A stretch of DNA of 64,000 nt, taken from contig CAMZMU010000107.1 in NCBI GenBank assembly GCA_947311845.1, positions 16,992,225 through 17,056,224 of the forward strand, read 5' to 3'. Made by a program: the position numbers and the translations under genes. Within the stretch, counting starts at the first letter, position 1. Every line of letters begins with the position of its first letter. This document shows positions 36,677 to 49,001 of the stretch, in pieces. Below the pieces are notes generated by a model, which ran no database searches, had not been told where the DNA came from, and saw only the letters and a program-made list of their open reading frames with translations. Source of the stretch: Poa pratensis. Taxonomy: Eukaryota; Streptophyta; Magnoliopsida; Poales; Poaceae.

Positions 36677-38013
36677 GAGTGAAAGGCACCAGAGGTCACG
36701 AAGTTGCGCGAAAAGTAAGGATTGGTCACCAAGTTAAAAAACCTCAAAACGAGGTCACGAAGTTGTGGAGTAGTCAATTTTTGGTCATTCCGTCACGGTG
36801 GGCGTCAAGTTGCTGACGTGGCAGTGTGTTTTTTACAAAAAACACCTTGAACTTTTATATATTCTAATTGTTAGGTCCTTCTCCATATTTATTTTCGAGT
36901 GAAACGCACCAGAGGTCACGAAGTTGCGCAAAAATTAAGGATTGGTCACCAACTTGAAAAAGCTCAAACTGGGTCACGAAGTTGTGAGTTAGCCAATCTT
37001 TGGTCACTCCGTCACGATGGACGTTAAGTCGCTGACGTGGCGGACTGTTTTTTTACAAATATCCCCTTAGAATTTTGTTTCTTCTAATAGCTAGGTCCTT
37101 CTCGATAAATCTGGGCACAGTTTAGTCTCAAATTTTATTTTTGCTCGCCGTCGTCACCTCACCGTCGCGTCCAATCTCCCGGTCTCCGACCTCCTCCTCT
37201 CCCTCCCTCCTCCTACCTAACCTCCGATGGCTGCCCGCTCGCGCCCGTCGTCTCCTTCCCGCCCTCCGGCTCCCTCTAGCCGCCGAGCACGGTGCAGTGG
37301 CGTCGTTCGCGCGAGGCAAGGCCCTCAGCATAGTGGCGCACGGGCGCAGGACAAGAAGGGCGCACGGGCGCAGGACAGAGAGCCGTCGTGGAGGCGGTCG
37401 GCTGCCCCCAACCTCGCCGCGCTGCAGGCTACGACCGCGGCGTCGTTCCCGTGCTGCTCGGCGAGCCGTGCGTGGACGCCGACGCCGGACGCCGCTGCCG
37501 GACGCCGGATGTAATGCACAGAAGAGATGAACTGCTCCACGCGCCGCACCAGTTTATTTGGAGTATTTGTAAGAAGAAAAAAAAATCGAAAAAGGACCGA
37601 ATAATTGGAAGAAACAAAATTCTAAGGGGATATTTGTAAAAAAACAGTCCGCCACGTCAGCGACTTAACGTCCGTCGTGACGGAGTGACCAAAGATTGGC
37701 TAACTCACAACTTCGTGCCCGGTTTTGAGCTTTTTCAAGTTGGTGACCAATACTTAATTTTTGCGCAACTTCGTGACCTCCGGTGCGTTTCACGAAAATA
37801 AATATGGAGAAGGACCTAACAATTAGAATATATAAAAGTTCAAGGTGTTTTTTGTAAAAAACACACTGCCACGTCAGCAACTTGACGCCCACCGTGACGG
37901 AATGACCAAAAATTGACTACTCCACAACTTCGTGATCTCGTTTTGAGGTTTTTCAACTTGGTGACCAATCCTTACTTTTCGCGCAACTTCGTGACCTCTG
38001 GTGCCTTTCACTC
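36677..38013. mobile_element. Pack-MULE-like element with doubled terminal inverted repeats
   Basis: It starts GAGTGAAAGGCACCAGAGG and ends with the inverted copy. Flanks are TAAATTTTA (36668-36676) and CAAATTTTA (38014-38022), a 9-bp TSD with one mismatch. Each arm holds two tandem, diverged versions of the same ~210-bp module: 36677-36896 and 36898-37100 on the left, mirrored at about 37590-37793 and 37795-38013 on the right. The GC-rich interior (37140-37540) looks like a captured gene fragment. The pre-insertion sequence is visible in copy 2 near 34840. No transposase is present. Confidence 0.82.
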
Positions 38014-39444
38014 CAAATTTTATTAGTAGTCCGAGTAAAACTCTGCAGGATCTATTCCTAGAATATGTCCGGTTCGACTGCGACTGGGAGAACAAAGCGA
38101 TCAATTGTTCTCCAACTGTTTCTTCACCCAACGCCTTGTCGACTGTCGACAACACGTTCCCGTCAGGAGCTTCGTTTCGTGCAGCAGCTACGTACTGTCG
38201 CCGGAATCCTCCGGCCTAGACGACACGGCTAACCTTCGCATTTCCTTTTCTACTAGTGGCAATTAATCGTGTTTCGCTTCGTCGCTAAGGCTCTCGACAT
38301 GACCATCCGCTCCTGCTAATGAAGTCAGACACTGGTTTCTGAAACCACACGGAGCTAGCCGCTCGCTCGGTTCCAGCCTTGAGGGCTTTCCCTTGCATCC
38401 ATCGCTCTTGCAGTGGCAAAACGCAACTGAAAAACCAGTTAAAGCCGGCCGGACAAAGACATCCAGATTGACGTTTAATTGGCGCCTACGGAATCGATCG
38501 GTACCCTTTTTCAACCTCGATGATGTAATTAATCAGCTGCTGATGTACATTGTACACTCTAGTTAGTGTAGGATGGATGTGCTGGGCCAATTGGTGTGTT
38601 CTTCGCCCGTATTAGTGATGGAGACCATCCCAGATTCCCAGTTGCAAGAGTCGAAAGCTGCTGCCCACCAGATGGCAGCACTACTCCAAAGATCATAGGG
38701 AATTGCCCGAAATAAAACAGTTTAGAACGCCGTGAATAGATCTCTTCTAGACTCCAGACCAGGCAGGCTTGCTTTCGTGCGACCAAGCAATTGGACCGGC
38801 GTTTGTTTTATAGTAGAGGAGCCATGTAGGTTGATCAGTCGAGATCGCGAACGAGGCGCTCGATCGACGACGTTTTTGTTTTTCTGGGTGGGAGCAGCAA
38901 CACGCGCACACGCACGAACTGAGACTGCGACATTTCGAGACGGCGAAATATGAGCTGATCATACAAGACACAAGTAATTTATTAATTGATTAACCGATGT
39001 GCTCATCTCAAAACAAAAACAAAAAACCGATACTTCTATACCCACACACACACAAAAAAAAACTTTGCTTGCAAGTAAATACGCGTAGGCAAAGATTGCG
39101 ACGTTTTCAAAGGTGCCACGACGCATGCGGCCACCTTTAGTGTTCTTTTTTGTGAAAAGGGCAAAGTTAGGACTGGTATTTCTTCTTGGACATGAACATT
39201 ATTCTCGTTAGAGTGCGCTTTATTTAGTCCCACGGTGACCACAAATATTTGTTCCTTTTTCGAATTATTTGCCAACTTGTATAGCACTTAGCTTGCGCTA
39301 GAAATTAAATTCCACGAAGCAGAGTCGCATCGAAAGAACAGAGAAAAACATCGAACCGACGTTCGTTGTGATGGTATAGAAGAATCCTTTTTGCGCTAGA
39401 CATGCAAATGAACAAAAACTAAACTAACTAAAGCCATGTGCCAG

Positions 39445-39695
39445 CGATTCCTCCTTGGAGGCATTGTTTTTGGAGAGCCTAGGTTGTAGTACGGGTGTTG
39501 TATTCGGTGGTGGTTAGAGTGCTTCTGTTGCGATGTGTTGTACATCGCGACGGGTCTTTGTTTTTTATTTTCTCTCTTGTTTATTTTGTTCTTAGTTGTG
39601 TGCATCCCTGATATCTTTGGATGTCTTGTTGGTGCAGAGGCCGGGTGTAATTGGTATTTTCGCGATATTAATATATTCGCTTTATCTAAAAAAAC
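39445..39695 (+). mobile_element. 5'-truncated LINE 3' end, 251 bp
   Basis: It is flanked by the 12-bp duplication GCCATGTGCCAG (39433-39444, 39696-39707). It contains GAGGCCGGGTGTAATTGGTA and ATTAATATATTCGCTTTATC followed by A(7), the usual 3' end of wheat LINEs (from memory). Confidence 0.85.
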
Positions 39696-39721
39696 GCCAT
39701 GTGCCAGCTAACTACCGCTAT

Positions 39722-42002
39722 GTTCCACCAACTCGAATAGAATACCAGAACGTGTCAATTCTTAGCAGCCACCATGTGTGTATAGCAAAGACAAGATGAA
39801 TAATTCGGCCATTAGACCGGCTGATTTGTCTCGAATGGGACGAGAACTCGCGCCATTACGAATTAATCGAATATATATAGTTGTTGTAAAACTAATCGTG
39901 TATTAGCATGGTGCTACAAGTTGAGTCACAAATAGCCGCTAAATATGTGTGCCACTATTTGAGGGACTACGAGTTGTGACCAACTGACCGTACACCTACA
40001 ACCATTGTCGTTGGAAGCCTTTTCTTCGAAGCCACACTTCCGAGGGAAGAGCCAAAACAAATGAAAATGGGACCTCGATCTTTATCATTGGGTTCTATTG
40101 TTCCCTAGGACTTCTCGTCTCGTGTTATACGGTCCTTCCATAGTTCCATTCATATTTGGGGAGAAGCAATTTGCTACGACTGTCCTGCATTATTGACCCT
40201 TTATCTTATCTTTAACGATACAACACGGGTGTTCTCTGAAGACATACATTATTCCTATCGTGGATCAGAGGTTTGGAAAATTTGTAAACTAAACAATTAT
40301 TCGCTCCCGCACAAAAAAAACAATACAACATATTAATAAATCCTGATAGAGCTCCCAATTATTAAAATTAAATTGACATTTTAAAGTTTCGAACAACTTT
40401 TGTAACTCGCGGTGTAGCCACTGGTTTGCTCTTAAATTTTCTTTCGTAGCTCTTCACGTTTCAAACAGATTTTTTCTCAAAATGAGCAACATAGACTCGA
40501 CCTCAGATTCTGATGCACACAACTTTTTTCTTAATATTAAAACAAACCACGTGAACTTACAAAGAAATACATCGATTAAGTAGAAGCCACCTTCCTAGCG
40601 ACAACTATCGCTACAAGTTGAACTGAGATCGATGCGAATTATATTGTACAAGTTGAACTGTTGGAGTAACTTCAGAGTCACTCGCATAAAAAGTATCATA
40701 CCGGTTGTTAGTCCAACTATATCCGACCACAATGCTGCTACAGTAAGCAAGCAGCAAGTACAATCTGGAGTCACGCATTGTACCAGAAACAAAACTTGCA
40801 TGGGTTTGTGATCAGCGACCCATCAACAGCAAGCAAATCTTTCAGGTAAACCCTAGCAATCAAACCTGAGGTAAATCTTCAACCACTCCAAAAATTCAAA
40901 CTCCATCAAAAAACAATGCTTTCAGCTTCTCTATCAATAATCAGTGTCCTATATAAATTATGCACGCGGAAAAGGAGGCGAGACCGAAGCACATGGCGCC
41001 ACGTTTATTCCAAGCCAATACGCTGGTACGTACGGTGTACACAGCCTGTAGAGGTCACTGTTCAGTGGGCCCTACCGGTGTGCGCCGTTTCGGGGCCCAC
41101 GACGCAGTTAGTCAGCGACATCGGGGCCATTGGGCCTTGTATGGAACACGTAACACGGCGAAGCCCGTCGCGTTTCGACGGGAAAGCACATGAAATTTCC
41201 GGCGGAGAACCACTCATTTACACGACGGAGTATAATGGCCACATCAGATTGTACACACAATTTTCAAATACGCGGTTTTGCTGGGTCTTCTTAGTTAACG
41301 CAGAAGGCTTCGCTGAAAAGTTACAGCAGCTGCAGTACTAAGATTAGATTTGATCAACACGGTTTATATTGATGGTTGGAAGCGCACCATTGTTCTACAC
41401 AATCAAAAGGGACGAGACAATTATTAACCCGTAAATACCTTTCATATATAAAATAATGTAATTTAATGACTATCAGGGGATAGAATACGAACCGTCGTAC
41501 ATGCATGAGGGCATATATGAATATACGATGCAAGATCCTTATAGAGGTGCTTAAAAAATAAACCGGGTTTTGATTAAACACTAGTGTTTATTTATACAGG
41601 ATAAATGATTAAATATGAACTTCTCGTATAGAAATATGCAATGATACGTATGAAATTTTTTGATTTATTTTCTAATCACCTCGGTAAACATCTTGTACTG
41701 TACATAGAATGATTATGATCATCATCTATATTTTGTTTTATGTCATGTATTATCCTATGGTTCAAAGCTAATATTATTTATATACGTAGAGATACGTAAT
41801 TATGTATTGTATCTCCATTCTCGCCCCCGGAGTTGGCCAAATTATTGATATAGCAATGGTCATGGGCTTAGGGCATTGCGTGTTAGGGCGACCGAATCAA
41901 GTTTGTTATTATCCTAGCAAAAGAAAATGTAAACACACTGTGTCAGTTAGTATTTTCTTGATCACCTAGATAATGGTCAAATTAAGTTAATTTAGAGTGG
42001 AG
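39722..42002. other. Intergenic DNA, no supported gene
   Basis: The ORF at 40916-41341 has no recognised domain or gene context. The sequence is otherwise AT-rich with no clear repeats. Confidence 0.5.
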
Positions 42003-42290
42003 ATTTCTGCCTTCTGAGTTCCCCAACGTGCAAAAATATCAATTTCAAACACTCTGTATTCTGAGCTACACAAGATTACAGAAGTGTTGATCTTAGTATG
42101 CATATTTTTAAATCTCTAATTTTTCAATCAAATTTTGTCATTTTTGTTTAGCCCATTGTACAAATAATTTGAGTTGCAATTTTCCATACTTGTAGGATAT
42201 ATCATTGCCTATGTTTGATTTAGAATTTTCTGAAACATGTAAATATAATTTTGCAATATTTTAAAATAAAGAGAGCACCGGACCTTGGGA
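42003..42290. mobile_element. Diverged Mutator-like MITE (relative of 7112-7528)
   Basis: Motifs in the same order as the 7.1-kb element: TTCTGAGCTACACAAGATTAC, a T/A block, TTTAGCCCATTGTACAAATAA, GAGTTGCAATTTTCCATACTTG, then GAGAGCACCGGACCTTGGGAGC. It is the most diverged of the four copies and its edges are uncertain. Confidence 0.4.
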
Positions 42291-43388
42291 GCCAAAGACA
42301 CTTTCCAATTTATTTTCTTGAATATAAGATCCTTGACACCAGGGGCGTGGCATGTTCAGGTGCCGGGCCGTGGTTCAGTCTTTCCGAGACGTTTTTCATG
42401 TTTAACGATTTAGATTCGTGTACAAATTTTTTGATGGGCCCGTTCTGTCACAAGGGCTGATGAATTGACCCTGACTTTTTGGGCCATCGCGTCAATGCTT
42501 GGCACAATGTAAAAGCAATATTACATTTACCGAGTTTCTACGTCAAAAGGATTGTGTCAACCATTTCCGATCGGAGCGAGTAGATAATACGAAGAATCCC
42601 TTCTTGCCCTCATTCGAATGATAATTAGTTTAATCCCCCGTTCGAATGACATCACCCACATTCGAAAAGAATCTTTTTGTGGCAACCACAATGCTACTGG
42701 AAAATCTTCGGTTGCAACCATGGAGCAACTGGAAATTTTAGTTGCAACCATTGTGTAATTGGACCATAAGCTAATTCTGGTTCAAGCAACCCGTGCACTC
42801 AAACACAATTCTAAATTGAATTGCTGCTCTTGCCGGATCACAAGCGCGCACTCTTTCTTTTCTTTTTGCGAATCGATCAGAGGTATAGGGAATACAATTT
42901 CGTCTCCTTTTCTTTCTTTCGAGAGTACGTAACCGTGTACCTTACTCCTAGGTACTATCTCACACTAGGTAGAGATAAAATTACGCCTCTTCATCAGAGC
43001 TTAACTAATCTGTTCTCGGTCGATGGTTACACACAAACAAACTTTTATTCTTGATTGATGACACAGATCCAAATGTGCGTCCCACTTGGCAAATTGGGAG
43101 ATTACATTAACCCCGTCACGGGCGCACGCACATGCCTACGTACTGTACTGCTTATTTGCATCCTACCCTTCGAATTCGAACTAACCCACGGCAGTCGTCT
43201 GCACGATAAATAAAATTCCCCAAAATTTCAGCCCGAATTTTCGCTTTATTACTCCGGGTAGTAGAAGGAAAGAAGGAATATGCGCTGGCCTTAATTAACC
43301 CGAGTCGACGACGGCGGAGCGGATTAACGCGTAAGCGCGGTGGGACCCACCGGCCTCATATAACACGGGCATAATTGGTAACGCCACA
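42291..43388. other. Intergenic DNA upstream of the GATL gene
   Basis: A short set of TTGCAACCA(T/C) repeats lies at 42675-42752. The last ~200 bp before 43389 are the probable proximal promoter. Confidence 0.5.
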
Positions 43389-43395
43389 TATAAAT
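43389..43395 (+). promoter_or_regulatory. Probable TATA box of the GATL gene
   Basis: TATAAAT lies about 160 bp upstream of the candidate start codons, giving a leader of roughly 130 nt. It is the only good TATA in the interval. Confidence 0.6.
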
Positions 43396-43550
43396 CTCCC
43401 CCGAGAAAACCATCGGACTTGGGAAAGATTGGTTGGAACAAACGCCGACCACTTCCTCCTCTCTCTCGAACCAACAACAACACAGCCCGAGAAGAACCCA
43501 ACCCGAGTCGGCCCCGAGCCCGAGCGACACAGGGAGCCCTAGCCGGCGCC

Positions 43551-44641
43551 ATGGCGGCGCCGCACCGGCGATGTGGGTCCTGGTGGCGTTCTTGGCCGCC
43601 GCATCGGGGCGGCCGCATCATCGGGACCGCTGCCGCGGTTCGCGGAGGCGCCCGAGTACCGGAACGGGGAGGCTGCCCGGCGCCCGTCGCGGGGGCCGGG
43701 TGTGCGACCCGGGCCTGGTCCACATCGCCATGACCCTCGACGCGCACTACCTCCGGGCTCCATGGCCGCCATCTACTCGCTCCTCAAGCACGCCTCCTGC
43801 CCCGAATCCCTCTTCTTCCACTTCCTCGCCGCCGACGCCCCCGGGTCGGCGAGCTCGGGCGCGCGCTCGCCGCCTCCTTCCCCTCCCTCCGCTTCGAGAT
43901 CTACCCGTTCCGCGCCGACGCCGTCACGGGCCTCATCTCGCCCTCCGTGCGCGTCGCGCTCGAGGCGCCGCTCAACTACGCCCGGAACTACCTCGCGGAC
44001 CTGCTCCCCAGGTGCGTGCCCCGGGCAATCTACCTCGACTCCGACGTGCTCGCCGTCGACGACGTGCGCCGGCTCTGGGAGACGCGCCTGCCCGCGGCCG
44101 CCGTCGTCGCGGCCCCCGAGTACTGCCACGCCAACTTCTCGCGCTACTTCACCGACGCCTTCTGGTCCGACCCGGACCTCGGGGACCGCGTCTTCGCGGG
44201 CCGCCGCCGCGCGCCCTGCTACTTCAACACGGCGTAATGGTCATCGACCTCCGGCGCTGGCGCTCGGGCAACTACCGCCACCGCATCGAGCAGTGGATGG
44301 AGTTGCAGAAGGAGAAGCGAATCTACGAGCTGGGCTCCTTGCCCCCTTTCTTGCTCCTCTTCGCCGGCGAGGTGGAGGCCGTCGACCATCGGTGGAACCA
44401 GCACGGTTTGGGCGGTGACAACATTCTCGGTAGCTGCCGCCCCCTCCACAAGGGTCCTGTCAGCCTCATGCACTGGTCTGGGAAGGGCAAGCCGTGGGAT
44501 CGACTCGACGCCGGCAGGCCTTGCCCGCTCGACCACACCTGGAAGTCATACGACCTCTACATTGACCAGGGCGATGCGTCGTCAGCATCCGCGCCGTCAT
44601 TGTCATCATCGGCATTGCCCGCGGCGGTGTTTTCTTGGTAG
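43551..44641 (+). CDS. Galacturonosyltransferase-like (GATL) GT8 glycosyltransferase, multiply frameshifted
   Basis: A single-exon gene, as is usual for GATL. The product is a Golgi/secretory GT8 enzyme implicated in pectin or xylan-primer synthesis. Features in order: a hydrophobic signal/anchor ([13 protein letters not shown] from 43571), [48 protein letters not shown], the metal-binding D-S-D motif at 44037-44045 ([14 protein letters not shown]), [16 protein letters not shown], and the C-terminal [20 protein letters not shown] and [12 protein letters not shown]. Six breaks each lose one base: near 43606-43609, 43672, 43698-43700, 43755-43757, 43843-43845 and 44231-44232. All six are in or next to G runs, and the residues on both sides are conserved. 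The length of about 358 aa matches the family. The ATG at 43551 would also work if one more base were lost before 43571. Either a recent pseudogene or, more likely, an assembly under-calling G runs. Confidence 0.85.
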
Positions 44642-45054
44642 AAAGATATGGCACACGCTGCTACACTTTTTTCATTTGTGGTGCCTCGGTTTGTCGGTGG
44701 TGATGCAATTGCCTTGCGATGCGTTGCCACTGCCATCAACCACGGCTGCCACCGCAGGCCTGCTGCCGCCTTCGGCTGTACAGCGAGGGAGGGGCGGTAC
44801 ATTGCAGCGGCTGCGAAAGGAAGAGGAAGAGTGCATAGGGGAAGCGAACTCTTGTTCATTCGCGATACGATTCAGATTGATTCATTATGCTTTGCTTCAG
44901 AGGTTGGCTGTTGGAATTACTTGATTGGTGGTGTACAATTCTTGGATAGAAGGAAGATAAAGGTTTCAATTTTTTTGTCTATTAGATCAGGATTGTTTCA
45001 TTTACATGTTTGTTCAGTAAACCCGTATAAATATTGATTGAATTGATTTCAATA
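44642..45054 (+). other. GATL 3' region
   Basis: GC-rich directly after the stop, grading into T-rich sequence. Probable 3' UTR; ORFs here are continuations of other frames. Confidence 0.5.
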
Positions 45055-45177
45055 CTCCCTCCGATCCATATTAGTGGGCACAACTTTGTCTAGATACACA
45101 TGTATCTAGTCTAAATACTTAACTAGATATATATGAATTTAGACAAAGCTATGCCCACTAATATGGATCGGAGGGAG
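45055..45177. mobile_element. Stowaway MITE, 123 bp
   Basis: CTCCCTCCGATCCATATTAG faces its exact inverted counterpart ending GGATCGGAGGGAG. TA duplications lie at 45053-45054 and 45178-45179. Confidence 0.93.
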
Positions 45178-45339
45178 TAAAACAGAGTGTATCCTATTCT
45201 TGTTGCAGTGCCAAGACTCTCTTGTATCTGTCACTCTTTTCATCCAGCAATGCATTCAGAATAGCCCAAGCTCTTGCTAGTGTTTCCTTCTTTCAAGAAT
45301 GGACAAATTTATTGCTATTGCTAGTTTGCTTACTCAGTT

Positions 45340-45625
45340 CATCAAGATTGGCCTAATCTGTTGCTGTTTCTATTTCGCCTACTATGTTCATATGTAATGT
45401 CGTAATTTTTGCTGTTGCTTGTTCATGTAGAATTGGCTTAATCTACTGCCGTTTCTACTTTGCCTAGTTGTTCCTGTAGAATTGGCTTAATCTATTGATG
45501 TTTCTATTTTGTCTACTTTTGCTCATCCAGAATTGCCTTGCCTATTTGTTGATCCAGGATTTCCTAATCTACTGCTGTTCGAATATTTTGCCTACTTGCT
45601 CATCTAGAATTGCCTACTGCATTGC
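45340..45625. repeat. Degenerate ~50-bp tandem repeat
   Basis: Five to six diverged units of the type AATTGGCTTAATCTACTG followed by TTTCTA(T/C)TTTGCCTA and TTGCTCAT. Old minisatellite; no coding. Confidence 0.6.
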
Positions 45626-48600
45626 TGATTACATAGTTCAGCATCTGTCATATCTGTTTCCTGTTTTCTGGATGTTCTTGCTCTGAATCGGTTATGGCTT
45701 CTGAGAGTTTCTTAGCAGGCGCATCAGTTCGAGCATTATACACCAATCTTTACAGATGTATTGCACACCACACAGCTAGAAGAAAGCAAAAGGAGCAATT
45801 ATATCCTAGTTAGTTAAGATCAACTTTTATATCAGAAAAGTGATTAGCACAAGTATGGGATAGGACCTCCCAACAGACTCATAATACAGGACTAAATACA
45901 GCTCTACTAATCCGCCAACGAACTCCACCTAGAATTCCACAGAACTAGCAATGCAGGTAGCCACTCTTTTAAATTTTCGTTACTAGAAGAATCTTGACTT
46001 GAGTGGGCACCGCAGGAATATAGGGAATTTCGTTTATCAAAAACTGTTTCGTTTCCTCCTTTTGCGAGGGAAGTTGAAGTATTCGAAACTTGGGGATGGG
46101 GAGGCATCGACCTGCTAACTAAAGGCTGTTCGCTGCCATCTGAAATTGCAGCGGCAGCAGCAGCAGCATCTCACTTATGCTTTTTTGTGGTTTCTCAATT
46201 ATGCTTTGTTTGTGATGATGATTGATGAGACTGAAATGTCGCGGCAGAGGAGTTATTGCCCATGATCAACACCATGTTCTTGCAAATGGTTTTTCTAAGC
46301 AGCTAGTTGCAGCTGGACACATCCTCTGAGCGATTCTAAAATTCCAGGTAAAATCTGCAAGCTGGATTTCCTCAACCACATGTCGCCGTATGGAACATCC
46401 GGCCGCCCGTGTCGGTGATCGGACGGCACTCGGAGCCCCGGTAGCTGCCGCCACGTCGCTTGGAAAGGCCGTAAGGGTTCAGAATATGCAAACGCCCAGC
46501 CTGGATGGAAGCTGCGCCGACGACCCAGCTGGAGAACTGGAATGCAAGTGGTGGTTCTAATGATTTTGTATTCAGTTTTTGATTGAGAGGGGAGAGAGAG
46601 TGCAGCTAATGATTGCGTGTATTCTTTCTTCTTTGGCCTTTGCATTGCATTGCAGCTCGTTTCTTGTTCGTGAGATGAACTCCACCCACTGGCAGGCCAT
46701 CAACTACTACCCTACCCGATCCCTATTCAATTCCTCTCACATGCTCCATTCCCGTATCCTCAAAGACTAACACGAGTTTTCATTTCTTCCGTTCGTTCGT
46801 TCGTTCGTTCGATGGCCACTGCTCAACGAACGTACTAGGAGTACGACCGGAACACCTTTTCCATCAGACCATCACCGTTGATCGACCCCATTGTGGCTCC
46901 TGCACTAAACCCTTCTGGAAGGCAGGAAGGTGCCGATCTTTGCCACTGTTATCGGAGGCAGGTTGGTGCCGCGGCAGCGCGCAGTGTCGGCCACCGGATT
47001 CCATCTACCCCAAGCCCAGCCCAGCCCGGCCGGCGACAAGGAGTTTCGGTGACCGACGGATAGGGTGGTCCTGCACGGCCGCTTTCAGGTTTCACGACAC
47101 GCCGTGACACCCAGAAACTGGACGGGGATCGTGGAAGGTGCCGTTCGCGGCGTGGCACTCGTGCCGGACAGGAAAGTGTTCGGTTGCTGCGTCATTTTGG
47201 TGCTCTGCTAGTCTGCTCTGTGTTGTAGAGCTTGTTTAGCGATTGACGTTTAGTGGCATCATTGTTGTGGTATGCATTACATCGGCGCGCAGATTAAGCG
47301 GAGAGGCTGTGAGTGACAGTGACTTCAGTTTTCTGTACCATATCATGACCAGCTACAGAGAAGATAGTATATAAGCTTATTAGAGAAGAAAAATCACGAG
47401 TGAGAAACGATACTACTTTGGTCGACAACACGTATGCCAGGGTTTTGTTTGCGCCCGTACATTTTAATCCCCTCTGACTTTACATGGTTAATAAAGCATT
47501 GTGGTTCTAACGCTCCCTCCCAACTGCTGCTTCTTGTAGTTGTTAAAGAGCACAGGAACAAGAGAACCGGGCTATCCAAGGCGTGGTGCGAGGTTTGGAA
47601 TGTCTCGCAATGATTTGTGTGGATAGCGAGCGAGGCATTGATTGGTAAACCAACTGAATTTGGTTAAGCAACGAACGGGAATCTTTTACCGCCCCGGTAG
47701 GTCACCTAAGCGCGGGTGTGCAGGTAGCTAACTCCCTGCGGGAAAGAGAAATATCGGCTCCAGGGTTAGTTAGTAGGAGTACTACAGGCCGTCCTGGCCT
47801 GCATTTGCTGCACCAGATTGATTGATTAGAGTCCTCGCTCTTGTTGATAAACAAGGCAGGCTGTGCAACGAAATGGTCTCAAGTCTATAAGGATACCGGA
47901 CGCCGTGTTTGGTGAGATATCTGGTGTGAGATTCAGAGTTTGTGGCACCTAAAAATAAACTGAAAATGAGAAAGAGATAGTTCAGAATTGTGGAGTTTTC
48001 TGAAACTGTTGAGGGAACAGGTGAAATGTTAAGATCAGAGGCTGAGGAAAGTAAAGTCTACTCCAAGTCGGCCAAGGCATCGGATGCTTGGATTAGAGGC
48101 CGGGGCACCCGTTGCTTGCCTCCGAAGTATGCAGAGATGCGAGCCTCACGTTGTTGGGCGGGTCCTTCAGAACAAATCTAGCTTAGACAATTCGGGGAAT
48201 AAAGCTATCAGGTCCTAGGCATCAGTAACGAATGGAGAATGCTGGCAACAACAGCGATATCGTCGTCAGGTCCAGCCACGATTAAGCGCAGGCATTCACA
48301 TTCCTTGCCTAATGGAAGCGAAAGCGCTGCGTGTGCAGAGAGTCGAGCAAACCGCAAAGACGATGTACGCTGAAGCAATTCTTTGATCCCTGTTTTTTTG
48401 TTGTCTTGAGGGCTTTCTTTGCTCACTGTTGCCGGGCCATGATTAACAGATTAAGACCTTCGAGATCCAATCCAGCCCAGCATTAACCCACGTACAAGAG
48501 TAACCAACCACTCGCTGTTTGATTGGCCTGGCCCGGAGAAGCCTGTGTTGCTCCAGCCCGATCTGACGCTCTTTCTCCCTGCACGGCCGGGTCGACGAAC

Positions 48601-49001
48601 CAATTGTCTCATTTATTTCTCAAAAAAAAAAAAATTGTCTCATTTTGAGCTAAAAAAACATTGTAGATAAATGTGCTCAGACTGAAAGGCGACATTCTGA
48701 ATACTGCTTGCAAAATCTATTTTTTTTTTCCTGAATACTGCTAGCAAAATACACGGTGCTTCCAGGCTTCAAAAAAAAAAAAAAAAAAAAAAAATCTATG
48801 TTACGTCTGTGTACAAGTTTCTAGTTTGCTGTAACAAGCCTTCCGACCTTTTTTCTTACTTTTGATACTGAAACTCTTGTGGATGATTTGATCAATGAAG
48901 CCGGAAGTGGTCCTTTTTCTCTGAAAAATCATTGTCTATCATCTGTATCGTGAAACTCTAGCTGTCAATAAAAATTAAACATCGATAAATTGACAATTTA
49001 A
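45626..49001. other. Intergenic DNA, no recognised gene
   Basis: Several ORFs of 60-116 codons occur (for example 46295-46645 minus and 48208-48426 minus), but none has a recognised domain, promoter or splice structure. Short simple repeats include (TTCG)n near 46790-46812 and an A(24) run near 48771-48794. Parts of 46340-46560 are GC-rich and could be a worn exon. Confidence 0.4.

Larger units (their letters stand above)
36327..39721. repeat. Tandem unit copy 3 (~1.79 kb after removing two insertions)
   Basis: It starts at the same CTGCAGTG boundary and ends at CTAACTACCGCTAT, after which unrelated DNA resumes. It is interrupted by a Mutator-like element (36677-38013) and a truncated LINE end (39445-39695). 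It shares the ~190-bp alternative segment with copy 2, so copies 2 and 3 are the closest pair. Confidence 0.85.

Noticed and set aside
40916..41341. 141-codon ORF as a gene
   Set aside because: No domain, promoter, splice structure or composition change; expected by chance in this much DNA.
48208..48426. 72-codon minus-strand ORF as a gene
   Set aside because: No recognised domain, no TATA at a suitable distance and no compositional signal.
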